Both the position numbers and the translations under genes were made by a program. From NCBI GenBank assembly GCA_023135165.1, contig JAGLTS010000013.1:1-64000 (forward strand): a DNA stretch of 64,000 bases, written 5' to 3'. The notes beneath the pieces are model-generated. The model searched no databases, had not been told where the DNA came from, and saw nothing but the letters and a program-made list of their open reading frames with translations. This document shows, in pieces, positions 9,349-17,333 of this stretch; the stretch's first letter is position 1, and every line of letters begins with the position of its first letter. The DNA is from Phycisphaerales bacterium (GTDB lineage Bacteria; Planctomycetota; Phycisphaerae; Phycisphaerales; JAGLTS01).

Positions 9349-10379
9349 TGCACGTCGGACCCATCCGCCTGTCGCTCTTGATCGGCCTGTCCATCCTCAG
9401 CATGTCCGCCTGCCGAACGTCGCCTTCGCCGAGCGATGCCGCCCGAGCCGGCAACCGAGCTGCGCAGCTCACCGCGATCGAAGTCTCGCAGCTTCGTGAG
9501 GATGCGATCACATTGCTGCTCGAAGCGGCCGATTCGCCGAGCGCGCAGGCCCGCGCCAACGCGATCGAGGGGTTGCAGCCGGTCTGCTCGCGCGCGACCC
9601 GCATCGTCCGCGCCGCGCTGGCTGATGAGAATCTCGGCGTGAGGTATGCAGCCGTCGCGACCGTCGGGCACTGCGAGATGACCCGCCTCGTCCGCGCAGT
9701 GCGGCCGCTCTTGCGCGACCCGTCGCCATCGGTTCGCGCGATGGCGCTCTTTTCGCTCCACCGCTGCGGCGATCCCGTGGATCTGACGCCCCTCTCGGCG
9801 CTGCTCATGGATGACGATCCGACGACGCGAGCCAACGTGGCGATGATCCTCGGCGAGCTTGGCAATCCCAGCGCCATTCCAATGCTCCGCAACGCCGCCC
9901 GCCGGCCGATGCCCAGGGTGTCACCCGCGCGGGCGAGGATCGTGCAGCTTCAGATCACCGAAGCGATGGTGAGGCTCGGCGATAATGAGGCGCTCGAGTC
10001 GATCCGCGCCGCACTGCACGCGCCTCAGGAAGAGGGCGAAGCACAAGCCTTCGCCGCCTCGATGATCGGCCGCCTGGGCGATGAACGCTCCGTCGGCACG
10101 CTTGTCCTGCTCACCGCACGCAAGCGCGAGTACCTGAGCACCGAGGTTCGTCTCGCCTGTGCGGGCAGCCTGGCGCAACTGGGCCTCCCACAGGGCGGGT
10201 TCATCGCTGACGCCTACCGAGACGACCCGATCTCGGCCATCCGCACGCAGGCGGCGTACATCTACGGCCAGATCGGCGATCAGGCGAATCTCAGCATTCT
10301 GGATGAGATGATGCGAGATGGCGACGAACTTGTCCGCATCTCCGCGGCAGCGGCGATCGTGCGGATCTTGAGCCGATAG
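9348..10379 (+). CDS. HEAT-repeat lipoprotein
   Basis: The N-terminus is a lipoprotein signal: a hydrophobic 'LSLLIGLSILSMSAC' with Cys as the lipidation site. The rest is a chain of alpha-helical HEAT or PBS-lyase-like repeats, for example 'ARANAIEGLQPV', 'VRAMALFSLHRCGDPVDL', 'ANVAMILGELGNPSAIPML' and 'VRISAAAAIVRIL'. Such repeats form a curved solenoid used as a protein-binding scaffold. The start may be ATG 9348, sharing one base with the lnt stop (TGATG), or GTG 9345. Translational coupling with lnt suggests a periplasmic or outer-membrane role. Binding partner unknown. Confidence 0.8.
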   Translation: MHVGPIRLSLLIGLSILSMSACRTSPSPSDAARAGNRAAQLTAIEVSQLREDAITLLLEAADSPSAQARANAIEGLQPVCSRATRIVRAALADENLGVRYAAVATVGHCEMTRLVRAVRPLLRDPSPSVRAMALFSLHRCGDPVDLTPLSALLMDDDPTTRANVAMILGELGNPSAIPMLRNAARRPMPRVSPARARIVQLQITEAMVRLGDNEALESIRAALHAPQEEGEAQAFAASMIGRLGDERSVGTLVLLTARKREYLSTEVRLACAGSLAQLGLPQGGFIADAYRDDPISAIRTQAAYIYGQIGDQANLSILDEMMRDGDELVRISAAAAIVRILSR

Positions 10380-10491
10380 ACAGGCCAGGGACGCTTCGGC
10401 TCGGATTCGCCGTCTCCCCGCCCGGCGTGGCGTTTTCGGACGTCGAACATATCTGATCCGAGACATTTGTCGCCGGAACGATCACCGGTCA

Positions 10492-10520
10492 TTGACACTG
10501 TGTGCCCGTTGGGGTACACC
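10492..10520 (+). promoter_or_regulatory. Sigma-70-like promoter before the coiled-coil/mre cluster
   Basis: A perfect -35 TTGACA is followed after 17 nt by TACACC, which matches TATAAT at three positions. It sits about 85 nt upstream of the TTG start of the coiled-coil gene and would drive it and possibly the 60-aa peptide and mre genes. Confidence 0.5.
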
Positions 10521-10604
10521 ACCCTACTTGAAATAGGCGGTCCGGTCTGTGCGACTGCGCTGATCGGGCCCGGCTGAATTGATGGAATCTGTGGAGAGGC
10601 GGCT

Positions 10605-11429
10605 TTGCACGTTCTTACCAAAATCTTCGTCGTGTTCGTCTCGTTCCTGAGCGTTTTGCTTGTCTCGCTTACCGTAGCTTATGCCAGCAACGCTGGGACG
10701 CTCGTCAACAAGGTGGAAGGGCTGCAGTCCCGCGTGCAGGGCCTCAACACCGAGCTGGCTGACGCCAACGCCCAGGAGAGCGTCGAGCTGGGCCGCATCG
10801 AGCTGCAGCGAGATCAGCAGGAGAACCTCGTGCGGGAGCGCGAGCAGGAAATCCTCGAGATCAGAGGCCGCGAGGCGGACTACAACCGACGCGTCGCAGA
10901 GGCCGGCCAGGAAATCGAAAGGCTTCAGGCGCAGATCACACAGTTCGCCTCCGCGATTCAGACGCAGGCCAAGCTCGTCGATCAACTCACCGAAGAGACC
11001 AACCGTCGCCGCGAGTCCGAGCTTTCGCTCGAACGTCAGGCCATCGAGTTGCAGGATCGCATCAACGATCTGGAGAGCCAGCTCGAAGTCGCCCGGGCGC
11101 ATGAGCAGCAGCTCAAAGAGCGCATCGCCAACATGGAACAGGGCGAGGAAGGCGACGATCGCCTGCCGCCGCTTCCGCCGACGCTCTTCGGCAACATCAC
11201 ATCCATCCAGGAAACGAACTCCGGCGAGCAGTTCGTCGAGGTCAATCTGGGCAGCAGCGACGGGCTCCGTGTCAACCATGAGCTGCGCGTCGTTCGCGAC
11301 GGCCAGTATGTGGCGACGATCAAGATCATCCGGGTCGATGTGAATCGTGCAGCCGGCCAGATCGTCAGCGCCGCCCGCGGCATGCAGATCCGCGTCAACG
11401 ACGGTGTCCAGAGCGCACTGACGCAATGA
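10605..11429 (+). CDS. Membrane-anchored coiled-coil protein with MreC-like C-terminal barrel
   Basis: The product is 274 aa. An N-terminal membrane helix 'IFVVFVSFLSVLLVSLTVAY' is followed by about 150 residues of Gln/Glu/Arg-rich coiled coil (roughly residues 30-180), a Pro-rich hinge 'LPPLPPTLFG' and a C-terminal beta domain, 'VEVNLGSSDGLRVNHELRVV'. The helix, coiled coil and small beta domain in that order resemble MreC and periplasmic adaptor architecture. I do not recognise a named family. The start is TTG 10605 behind GGAGAGGCGG. Its position two genes ahead of mreB suggests a cell-envelope or morphogenesis role, which is inference from context. Confidence 0.75.
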   Translation: MHVLTKIFVVFVSFLSVLLVSLTVAYASNAGTLVNKVEGLQSRVQGLNTELADANAQESVELGRIELQRDQQENLVREREQEILEIRGREADYNRRVAEAGQEIERLQAQITQFASAIQTQAKLVDQLTEETNRRRESELSLERQAIELQDRINDLESQLEVARAHEQQLKERIANMEQGEEGDDRLPPLPPTLFGNITSIQETNSGEQFVEVNLGSSDGLRVNHELRVVRDGQYVATIKIIRVDVNRAAGQIVSAARGMQIRVNDGVQSALTQ

Positions 11430-11454
11430 AGCCCACGGCAGCCAGGAGAACGAA

Positions 11455-11637
11455 GTGAGCCAGTATCAAACACGCCTGCCCGGTGGAATGCGCGTCCGCA
11501 AGCCCTCGACGTTGAACATCTACACCGGATTGAGCCTCCTGGCGCTGCTGATCCTCATTGCCGGGGCGGCGTACATGTGGATGGCTGCGATGCAGGTCGC
11601 TCCGACCGACGCGGCCCACCCCTTCATGCTTCGCTAG
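11455..11637 (+). CDS. 60-aa single-pass membrane protein
   Basis: This small ORF begins at GTG 11455, just behind 'AGGAGAACGAA', and is only 25 nt after the coiled-coil gene, so the two are probably cotranscribed. It has a basic N-terminal tail of about 22 residues, one hydrophobic helix 'LSLLALLILIAGAAYMW' and a short exported tail. The good ribosome-binding site, tight spacing and clean membrane helix support it as a real gene. Function unknown. The position before mreB suggests a small partner of the shape machinery. Confidence 0.65.
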   Translation: MSQYQTRLPGGMRVRKPSTLNIYTGLSLLALLILIAGAAYMWMAAMQVAPTDAAHPFMLR

Positions 11638-11908
11638 CGAGATCGCACCGCAACTCGACGCATCTTCACATGCCTTATCGCGAGCCCGGCAGCTCCCCAC
11701 CCCTGGGATGGCCGATGTGCTGCTGTCGTCCCCGCGCCATGTGGGCGACCCGGCGCACCACAGCACATCTCGCCTTATGCTATCCTGCAACCCGGCCAAT
11801 GGCCGATAAGATCCATCGTGTCGCGCCGATGGTCCTCAGTGACGCGAGTTCAGCCGGGTGGCCGGCGCGGGGCGAGCAACCTCGCCGAACGGAAGGAGAT
11901 CAGGTCCC

Positions 11909-12961
11909 GTGTTCCTCGACAGGCTGCTGAGTTGGGTCAGCGTCGACATGGGGATCGACCTGGGTACGTGCAACACGATCGTGTGTGTGCGCGGAGAGGG
12001 TATCGTCCTGAACGAGCCTTCCGTTGTCGCTGTACGCAAAGGCTCCAACCGCGTCCTGGACAACGGCAATGCCGTGGGTTGGGTCGCCAAGGACATGATC
12101 GGCAAGACGCCCGGCTCCATCACCGCCATACGTCCGCTCAAGGACGGCGTCATCTCCGACTTCGAGATCACCGAGGCGATGCTCGGCTACTTCATCCGCA
12201 AGGTGAACGGCCGAAGCCGCGTCTTTGGGCCTCGCGTCGTCATCGCCGTCCCATCGGGCATCACTGCCGTCGAGAAGCACGCCGTCTTCGAGTCGGCTGA
12301 GCGCGCGGGCGCACGTCGCGTCTACCTCATCGAGGAGCCGATGGCTGCCGGTATCGGCGCTGAACTGCCCATCGCCGAACCGACCGCTTCCATGATCGTG
12401 GACATCGGAGGCGGCACCACCGAGGTCGCCATCATGTCGCTCGGCGGAATCGCCCAGTGCGAGTCCGTCCGCGTCGCAGGCGACGACATGGATGAGGCGA
12501 TCATCAGCCACATGAAAAAGCGGCACAACCTGATGATCGGCGAGCAGACCGCTGAACGCATCAAGATCGAGGCCGGCTCCGCCTCGCCCGTGTTCGAGGT
12601 ACAGACCGTCATCGTCCGCGGCAGGGACATGGTGTCCGGCCTGCCGAGGAAGACCGAAGTCAGCAGCGATGAGATCCGCGAAGCCTTGCAGGAACCCATC
12701 AACGCCATCATCGAGACCGTCACGCGAACGCTTGAGCGGGCTGAACCCGAACTCGCCGCCGACCTCGTCGAGAACGGCATCGTCCTGGCGGGCGGTGGCT
12801 CGCTGCTCCGCGGCATCACCGATGTCATCGAGAAGGCGGTCGGCCTTGACGTGCGCGTCACCGACGACCCGCTCGCCTGCGTCGCGCGCGGCACCAGCAT
12901 CTATCTCGACAACATCGAGCTTTGGAAGGCGACGATGGAATCCGACATGGATGAGTTCTAG
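11909..12961 (+). CDS. mreB: Rod-shape actin homologue MreB
   Basis: MreB polymerises under the inner membrane and directs cell-wall synthesis. The actin-fold phosphate loops are present: 'MGIDLGTCNTIVCV' near the start, 'MIVDIGGGTTEVAIMSL' in the middle and 'GIVLAGGGSLLRGI' near the end. The ORF is open further upstream, but GTG 11909 lies 8-10 nt behind GGAAGGAGA and gives a 350-aa protein with a typical short N-terminus, 'FLDRLLSWVS', before the first strand. It heads mreB-mreC-mreD. The 220 bp upstream, after the small membrane protein, shows no convincing -35/-10 pair. Confidence 0.96.
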   Translation: MFLDRLLSWVSVDMGIDLGTCNTIVCVRGEGIVLNEPSVVAVRKGSNRVLDNGNAVGWVAKDMIGKTPGSITAIRPLKDGVISDFEITEAMLGYFIRKVNGRSRVFGPRVVIAVPSGITAVEKHAVFESAERAGARRVYLIEEPMAAGIGAELPIAEPTASMIVDIGGGTTEVAIMSLGGIAQCESVRVAGDDMDEAIISHMKKRHNLMIGEQTAERIKIEAGSASPVFEVQTVIVRGRDMVSGLPRKTEVSSDEIREALQEPINAIIETVTRTLERAEPELAADLVENGIVLAGGGSLLRGITDVIEKAVGLDVRVTDDPLACVARGTSIYLDNIELWKATMESDMDEF

Positions 12962-12990
12962 GTCGCATGGAACGCCCCCGCCACAACAAC

Positions 12991-13017
12991 AAAAAAGGGG
13001 TCAGGCTACTTTTTTCG
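12991..13017. repeat. A/T-armed motif between mreB and mreC
   Basis: AAAAAAG and CTTTTTT form a perfect 7-bp inverted repeat around GGGTCAGGCTA. Strings of this kind (A-run, GGGGTCAGGCTAC, T-run) are, from memory, often seen next to IS200-like/REP-associated transposase genes. No transposase remains here. It stands out as an AT-rich insertion inside the otherwise GC-rich mre locus. Confidence 0.5.
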
Positions 13018-13109
13018 TATCCGTGTCGAACCGCGTGCGTCTTGACGACGCGGAACGCTCTACGTGCCCTCCACTCCGCGACCGCACCGTTTGCCAAGCC
13101 GACTGACCG

Positions 13110-14000
13110 ATGAGCCGACGCGCCTCCAGCCAGATTCCGCTGCTCCCACTTGTGCTGCTGGCGCTGGTGATCCTCGCGCTGCTCCCAGCCCGCTTCCTTC
13201 GCTGGACGCCCCTGCTCGCCGATCCCGTCGAGGCGGTCATCGCGCCGTTCGCACAACTCGGAAGCGCGACCGCGCATTGGCTTCGCCCGGCGAGCGATCC
13301 CCATGCGAACGAAAGCGAGTTGCTCGCCGTCCTCGGCCAACGCGTCGACAAGTACGAGCAACTCCTCCGCGAAATGAAGGGCAGAATCGACGAACTCACC
13401 GCCGAGCGCGACGGGCTGCTCCGCGCTCGTGCCCTCAACCCGGAAGTGCTCGAAGAACAATACGTCGAGGTCGTCGTGATCCGCGGCTCCTCCGATACCG
13501 CGAGCAGCCTCATCAAGGTGAAAGGCGGTCGCAACCGAGGCATCGTCGTCGGCGCGGTCGCCGTGTATCGCGGTGTCCATCTCGTCGGCCGAGTCAGCAG
13601 CGTCGAGGCGCTGACATCCACCGTCGAGCCGATCACCGACGCCGGCGCGAGCTATCTCAACTGCGTCATCATGCCGCCCGGCGATGAGTCGCTCCTCGCC
13701 CAGGGCGCTGCGTGCCAGCTTCGACCACACCCGACCCAGCCGAACCTGCTCACGGGCGATGTCGCCAAAACAGCGAACTGGCTCGATGACGAGATGATTG
13801 ATGATCTGATTGTTCGACTTGATGACGATCATTGGCCAGCCGGATCGCAGGCCTTGGTCGTGGGCCGGGTCGTTCGGCACTTCCGCGATGACGCTCACCC
13901 GTTGCGACTGCGCGTCGATGTCCGCCCCGTGTACCAGCCGCTGGATCGGCTGCCCAAGCTGCTCCTTCGCTTCCCGGTCGTTCGACGGGAGGATCAGTGA
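13110..14000 (+). CDS. mreC: Rod-shape-determining protein MreC
   Basis: MreC is a bitopic membrane protein that links MreB to the periplasmic wall-synthesis complex. It has an N-terminal helix 'LLPLVLLALVILALL', a coiled-coil stretch around residues 70-110 ('LLREMKGRIDELTAERDGLL') and the double beta-barrel region containing 'IKVKGGRNRGIVVGAVAV' and 'LVGRVSSVEALTSTVEPI'. The length of 296 aa is typical. mreD starts 2 nt after its stop, so the two are translationally coupled. It is separated from mreB by about 150 bp containing the A/T-armed motif. Confidence 0.93.
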   Translation: MSRRASSQIPLLPLVLLALVILALLPARFLRWTPLLADPVEAVIAPFAQLGSATAHWLRPASDPHANESELLAVLGQRVDKYEQLLREMKGRIDELTAERDGLLRARALNPEVLEEQYVEVVVIRGSSDTASSLIKVKGGRNRGIVVGAVAVYRGVHLVGRVSSVEALTSTVEPITDAGASYLNCVIMPPGDESLLAQGAACQLRPHPTQPNLLTGDVAKTANWLDDEMIDDLIVRLDDDHWPAGSQALVVGRVVRHFRDDAHPLRLRVDVRPVYQPLDRLPKLLLRFPVVRREDQ

Positions 14001-14001
14001 C

Positions 14002-14565
14002 ATGCGATGGTGGGCGTACGCCATCCTGGCCTACCTCGCGCTCGGCATCGAGGTCTCCCTGCGCCCCGTCGTCGAGATCGGAGAAACGGGCGTCTCGCCG
14101 AGCATCATCATCATCTTCGCCGTCATCATCGCGCTGTACGCGCCGGGACGCATCGCGGTCTGGGCGTGCCTGATCCTGGGTCTGGCGATCGACCTGACCA
14201 ACATGCCACGCATGACCGACGGCGGCGGCTCGCTTGTCGTCATCGGTCCATACGCACTCGGCTATACACTTGCCGCATACCTATTGCTTCAGGTCCGGAT
14301 GATGGTGATTCGCCGCAACGCCATCACGCTCGCGTTCTGTGTTCTGATCGCAGCAACATTCGTACAGGTCGTGGTGATGGCCTTCATGACGGTGCGTGGT
14401 TGGATGGACCCCTTGGCATGGGATCTCTCGCACGAACTGTTGATGCGTCTCCTCATCGCGGTCTACAGCGCACTGCTCGCGTTACCATGCGCCGCAGCCA
14501 GCCCGTTCATCGTCGCCGCACTATCGCTCCCGCCCCAGGGTGTGCGCTGGTCCCAACGGCGCTGA
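14002..14565 (+). CDS. mreD: Rod-shape-determining protein MreD
   Basis: A 187-aa integral membrane protein with about five hydrophobic helices, for example 'SIIIIFAVIIALYAPG', 'IAVWACLILGLAIDLT' and 'ITLAFCVLIAATFVQVVVM'. MreD is poorly conserved, so the call rests on size, topology and the position directly after mreC (TGACATG junction). The start is ATG 14002, preceded by 'GGGAGGATCAG', a good ribosome-binding site in the mreC tail. The ORF track shows a longer frame from 13810 that only overlaps mreC. Confidence 0.85.
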   Translation: MRWWAYAILAYLALGIEVSLRPVVEIGETGVSPSIIIIFAVIIALYAPGRIAVWACLILGLAIDLTNMPRMTDGGGSLVVIGPYALGYTLAAYLLLQVRMMVIRRNAITLAFCVLIAATFVQVVVMAFMTVRGWMDPLAWDLSHELLMRLLIAVYSALLALPCAAASPFIVAALSLPPQGVRWSQRR

Positions 14566-14570
14566 GCGTG

Positions 14571-14807
14571 GGCAGAAGGGGCAAAGGCACAAAGGCACAA
14601 GTGCGATTCATATAATCCCTTTCGTCCGATCAACGTATCACGCACATCGCCCCCCGTATAGCCGCGACGCGCAGCGGAGCGCTGACCGCACAGACGTGTG
14701 CCATACGTTCCAAACGTAATGCAATACACAACCACCGCCGCCACGCAGCGCATCCCGCCGCCACGCGCCTTCCCCCCCTTCTGCCTTTGTGCCTATGCCC
14801 CTCTGCC
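14571..14807. repeat. Gene-free interval bounded by a ~30-bp inverted repeat
   Basis: The left arm (14571-14600) reads GGCAGAAGGGGCAAAGGCAC and continues with AAAGGCACAA. Its reverse complement matches 14779-14807 with only about three differences. The interval between contains no convincing ORF and has a GC-rich segment with TAGCCGCGACGCG. It separates mreD from the convergent kinase gene. The arms could be ends of a small non-autonomous element or a purely local repeat. Confidence 0.55.
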
Positions 14808-14839
14808 CCTTTCCCGCCTTCTGCCTGCCCCTTCCCCCA

Positions 14840-16957
14840 TCAATCCAGGCAAACACGGAAGCCGATGAGGAGGTTGCGGGTGGCCGGCGTGTCGATGCCG
14901 CGATACGCCGACTGGCAGCCCCACGGATTGCTGTACCAACTGCCGCCGCGCAACACGCGGTACGTGCCTGCTCGGGTATTGGTTGGGTCTTGTGCCGGGG
15001 AACGACCATAGTAGCCCGAATCATACCAATCCTGACACCATTCCCATACATTGCCGTGCATGTCATGCAAGCCCCAGGCGTTCGGCTGTTTCGACGCCAC
15101 CGGATTCGTCTCGTCGTTTGAGTTATCTTCGTACCACCCGTAGCGGCCGAGTCCGTCTTCATCATCGCCGAAACAGAATCGCGTCGTCATCCCCGCCCTG
15201 CACGCATATTCCCATTCCGCTTCCGACGGCAGACGGTACGTTCTGCCCTCCGAACGGCTGAGCTTCTCGCAGAACGCCACCGCATCGTCCCAGGACACTC
15301 GCTCCACAGGGAGGTCATCACCTTTGAATTCGCTTGGGTTCATTCCCATGACAGCGCGCCACTGTGCCTGTGTCACCTGTGTCACCCCCATGTAAAAGCC
15401 ACCCCTTAGCGTCACGCGGTGCTGCGGGCCTTCGTCGTCCTCATCCTCGTCGTCCTCATCCTCGTCGTCCTCATCCTCGTCGTCCTCATCCTCGTCGTCC
15501 TCATCCTCGTCGTCCTCATCCTCGTCGTCCTCATCCTCAGGGGTGCCCATCATGAACGTGCCCGGCTCGATGTGGACCAGTTCCATGCCGATTGAGTTGA
15601 TGAACGGCTCGCCGTATGTCGACACGCGCTCGAGACCTGATGAGGCAGTGCGCAGGCTCTCCTGCAACTCGTCCTGAAGTTCACCTGTGGACAGCCCGGC
15701 CTTCGCTGCGGTGATGGCCTCGTCGTACTCCCGCTTCTCAAGATGCGCCTTGGCTTGATCCAGCGCCGCTGTGGCCGTGCGGTATGCAGGCAGGTTCAGA
15801 CCGCACCCACCGCAATACTCGATGTCGATGCGGTTCTCTCGTGTGCACTTCGGGCATTTATGGAAGAGGCCAGAGCCGCACTTCTGACAGAACTGTACGT
15901 CGAGCGGGTTGTCGTAGCCGCAGTTGGGACACGCGCTTTCAGTGGAAGCCGTCACAGTCGGCGTCGTACGATCCTCTACTGCATCGCGCAGCGCTTCGCT
16001 GAGCGCCTTCGCGCTTGCGTAGCGCCGATCGGGATGCTCCTCCAGACACTTGCCGATGAGCTCACGCAGCTCGCTTGGTACGAGATCCAGTCGGACGATT
16101 CGCGGCTTCTGTCCCGTCGCCATGACGTACAGCGTCGCGCCGAGTGCGTAGATGTCGCTGCGCTCGTCAACGTGCTTGCCGCTGACAAGCTGCTCCGGCG
16201 CTGCGTAGAGCATCGTCCCCATGAGTGAACCGGTCATCGTGTACGCTGCATCCGCCGCCTGATCGCGCGCCAGGCCGAAGTCCGCGAGCTTCGGCGTGCC
16301 ACGATCCGTGAGCAGGACGTTTGCAGGCTTCACATCACGATGGATGATCCCCTTGTTATGGGCAACTGCCAGCGCATCGCAGAGTTGCCTGCCAATGTCG
16401 CACACACGCGCGATCGACAGTGCACCCTCCTGCTGAATCAACGCCTCAAGTGAGCCGCCCTCTACGAGTTCCATCTCAATCCAGAACGAGCCTTGCTCTT
16501 CCAGCACGTTGTAGATGCGGACGATGTTGAAATGGTCGAGCGCTGCGATCGTCCGGGCTTCGCGCCAGAACCGCTGCGCCGCGCGCTCATCACCCGCCCC
16601 GGTCGTCAGAAGCTGCTTGAGCGCAACGAGTCGGCCGAGCTTGCGATCGCGCGCCCGGTAGACGACACCCATCCCGCCTCGACCGATTTCCGTGAGTTCC
16701 TCGAATCGCTCGCCAACCAAAGCACCAGGCGCGACACCAGCGATCGTCCGCTCAAACTCATCCGGGGCCAGCCGACCCCCACGATCCCCATCACCCCCAC
16801 CACTCCGTCCATCGCGCGGGCTACCCTCACCTGATTCCAATGTGTGATCGAACTCATCCGGAGCACCCCCACCACCCCCACGACCTCGCCCGTCGCGCTG
16901 CTGCCCTTCACCTGATTCCAACGTGTGATCAAACTCATCTGGCGCCGGTCCGGGCAT
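14840..16957 (-). CDS. Ser/Thr protein kinase fused to zinc ribbons and a formylglycine-generating-enzyme-like domain
   Basis: The 705-aa protein has these regions in order. An N-terminal Gly-rich tail holds three 'PDEFxxT' motifs (Thr12, Thr39, Thr71). A Hanks-type kinase domain (~85-345) has the glycine loop 'IGRGGMGVVY', catalytic 'IIHRDVKPANVLL', 'LADFGLAR' and 'YAAPEQL'. Two zinc ribbons (CPNCGY...CQKCG, CPKCTR...CGGCG) are followed by a helical linker, and an FGE-sulfatase/SUMF1-like domain runs from ~455 to the end ('MELVHIEPGTFMMGTPE', 'YRLPSEAEWEYACRAG', 'GNVWEWCQDWY', 'YRVLRGGSW'). An Asp/Glu run from seven 15-bp repeats sits inside the last domain. Only one of the two FGE catalytic cysteines is kept ('SWYSNPWGC'), so oxidase activity is doubtful. 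No membrane helix. The start is ATG 16957 behind AAAGGGGACG. Confidence 0.9.
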   Translation of the reverse strand: MPGPAPDEFDHTLESGEGQQRDGRGRGGGGGAPDEFDHTLESGEGSPRDGRSGGGDGDRGGRLAPDEFERTIAGVAPGALVGERFEELTEIGRGGMGVVYRARDRKLGRLVALKQLLTTGAGDERAAQRFWREARTIAALDHFNIVRIYNVLEEQGSFWIEMELVEGGSLEALIQQEGALSIARVCDIGRQLCDALAVAHNKGIIHRDVKPANVLLTDRGTPKLADFGLARDQAADAAYTMTGSLMGTMLYAAPEQLVSGKHVDERSDIYALGATLYVMATGQKPRIVRLDLVPSELRELIGKCLEEHPDRRYASAKALSEALRDAVEDRTTPTVTASTESACPNCGYDNPLDVQFCQKCGSGLFHKCPKCTRENRIDIEYCGGCGLNLPAYRTATAALDQAKAHLEKREYDEAITAAKAGLSTGELQDELQESLRTASSGLERVSTYGEPFINSIGMELVHIEPGTFMMGTPEDEDDEDEDDEDEDDEDEDDEDEDDEDEDDEDEDDEGPQHRVTLRGGFYMGVTQVTQAQWRAVMGMNPSEFKGDDLPVERVSWDDAVAFCEKLSRSEGRTYRLPSEAEWEYACRAGMTTRFCFGDDEDGLGRYGWYEDNSNDETNPVASKQPNAWGLHDMHGNVWEWCQDWYDSGYYGRSPAQDPTNTRAGTYRVLRGGSWYSNPWGCQSAYRGIDTPATRNLLIGFRVCLD
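15436..15540 (-). repeat. Seven tandem 15-bp repeats encoding an acidic run
   Basis: The unit CGTCCTCATCCTCGT (plus strand) is repeated seven times without interruption. Only the last two bases of the final copy differ. Read on the minus strand it encodes an unbroken run of Asp and Glu of about 35 residues (roughly 473-507) inside the kinase-FGE protein. Because the unit is a multiple of three, gain or loss of copies changes length without breaking the frame. Confidence 0.97.
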
Positions 16958-17140
16958 CGTCGTCCCCTTTCGTCGCCGCAGTCTACACGACCGACGACTC
17001 CACATGCCCTACATGCTTCTCGGCGATTATCACCACCCTCACATCACCCCGCACCGCACGCACCATGCGCACCAGCACTGTCATCGCACCGCTTGCACGT
17101 ACATCCTCACCAATGCGCGCGCGATGCTGATCGAGCCTCG

Positions 17141-17228
17141 AAATGTCGCTCAAAACCGACCCAAAACGGGCCAAAACTGATCGAAAACGCGCCGAATCGA
17201 GCCAAAACCGGTCGAAACTCGCCCAAAA
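17141..17228. other. Phased A-tracts (predicted curved DNA) upstream of rarA
   Basis: Within the 388-bp gap between the kinase start and rarA, short A-runs begin at 17141, 17152, 17163, 17173, 17184, 17195 (only AA), 17204, 17215 and 17225. The spacing is 9-11 bp each time, which is one helical turn. A-tracts phased this way bend DNA. The rest of the gap holds no ORF that I would support. Confidence 0.7.
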
Positions 17229-17333
17229 CTCTGGCCCGATAACACGTTTTCGGCGATTCCGTGCGCACCGATCTGTCGTGCGGCCGTAATTTGGGCTGAA
17301 TACGGACCGCTGCGGCGCGCATCAGCGCAAAGG

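Noticed and set aside
15436-15540. Short tandem repeats as a CRISPR array
   Set aside because: The units are contiguous 15-mers without spacers and lie inside a reading frame.
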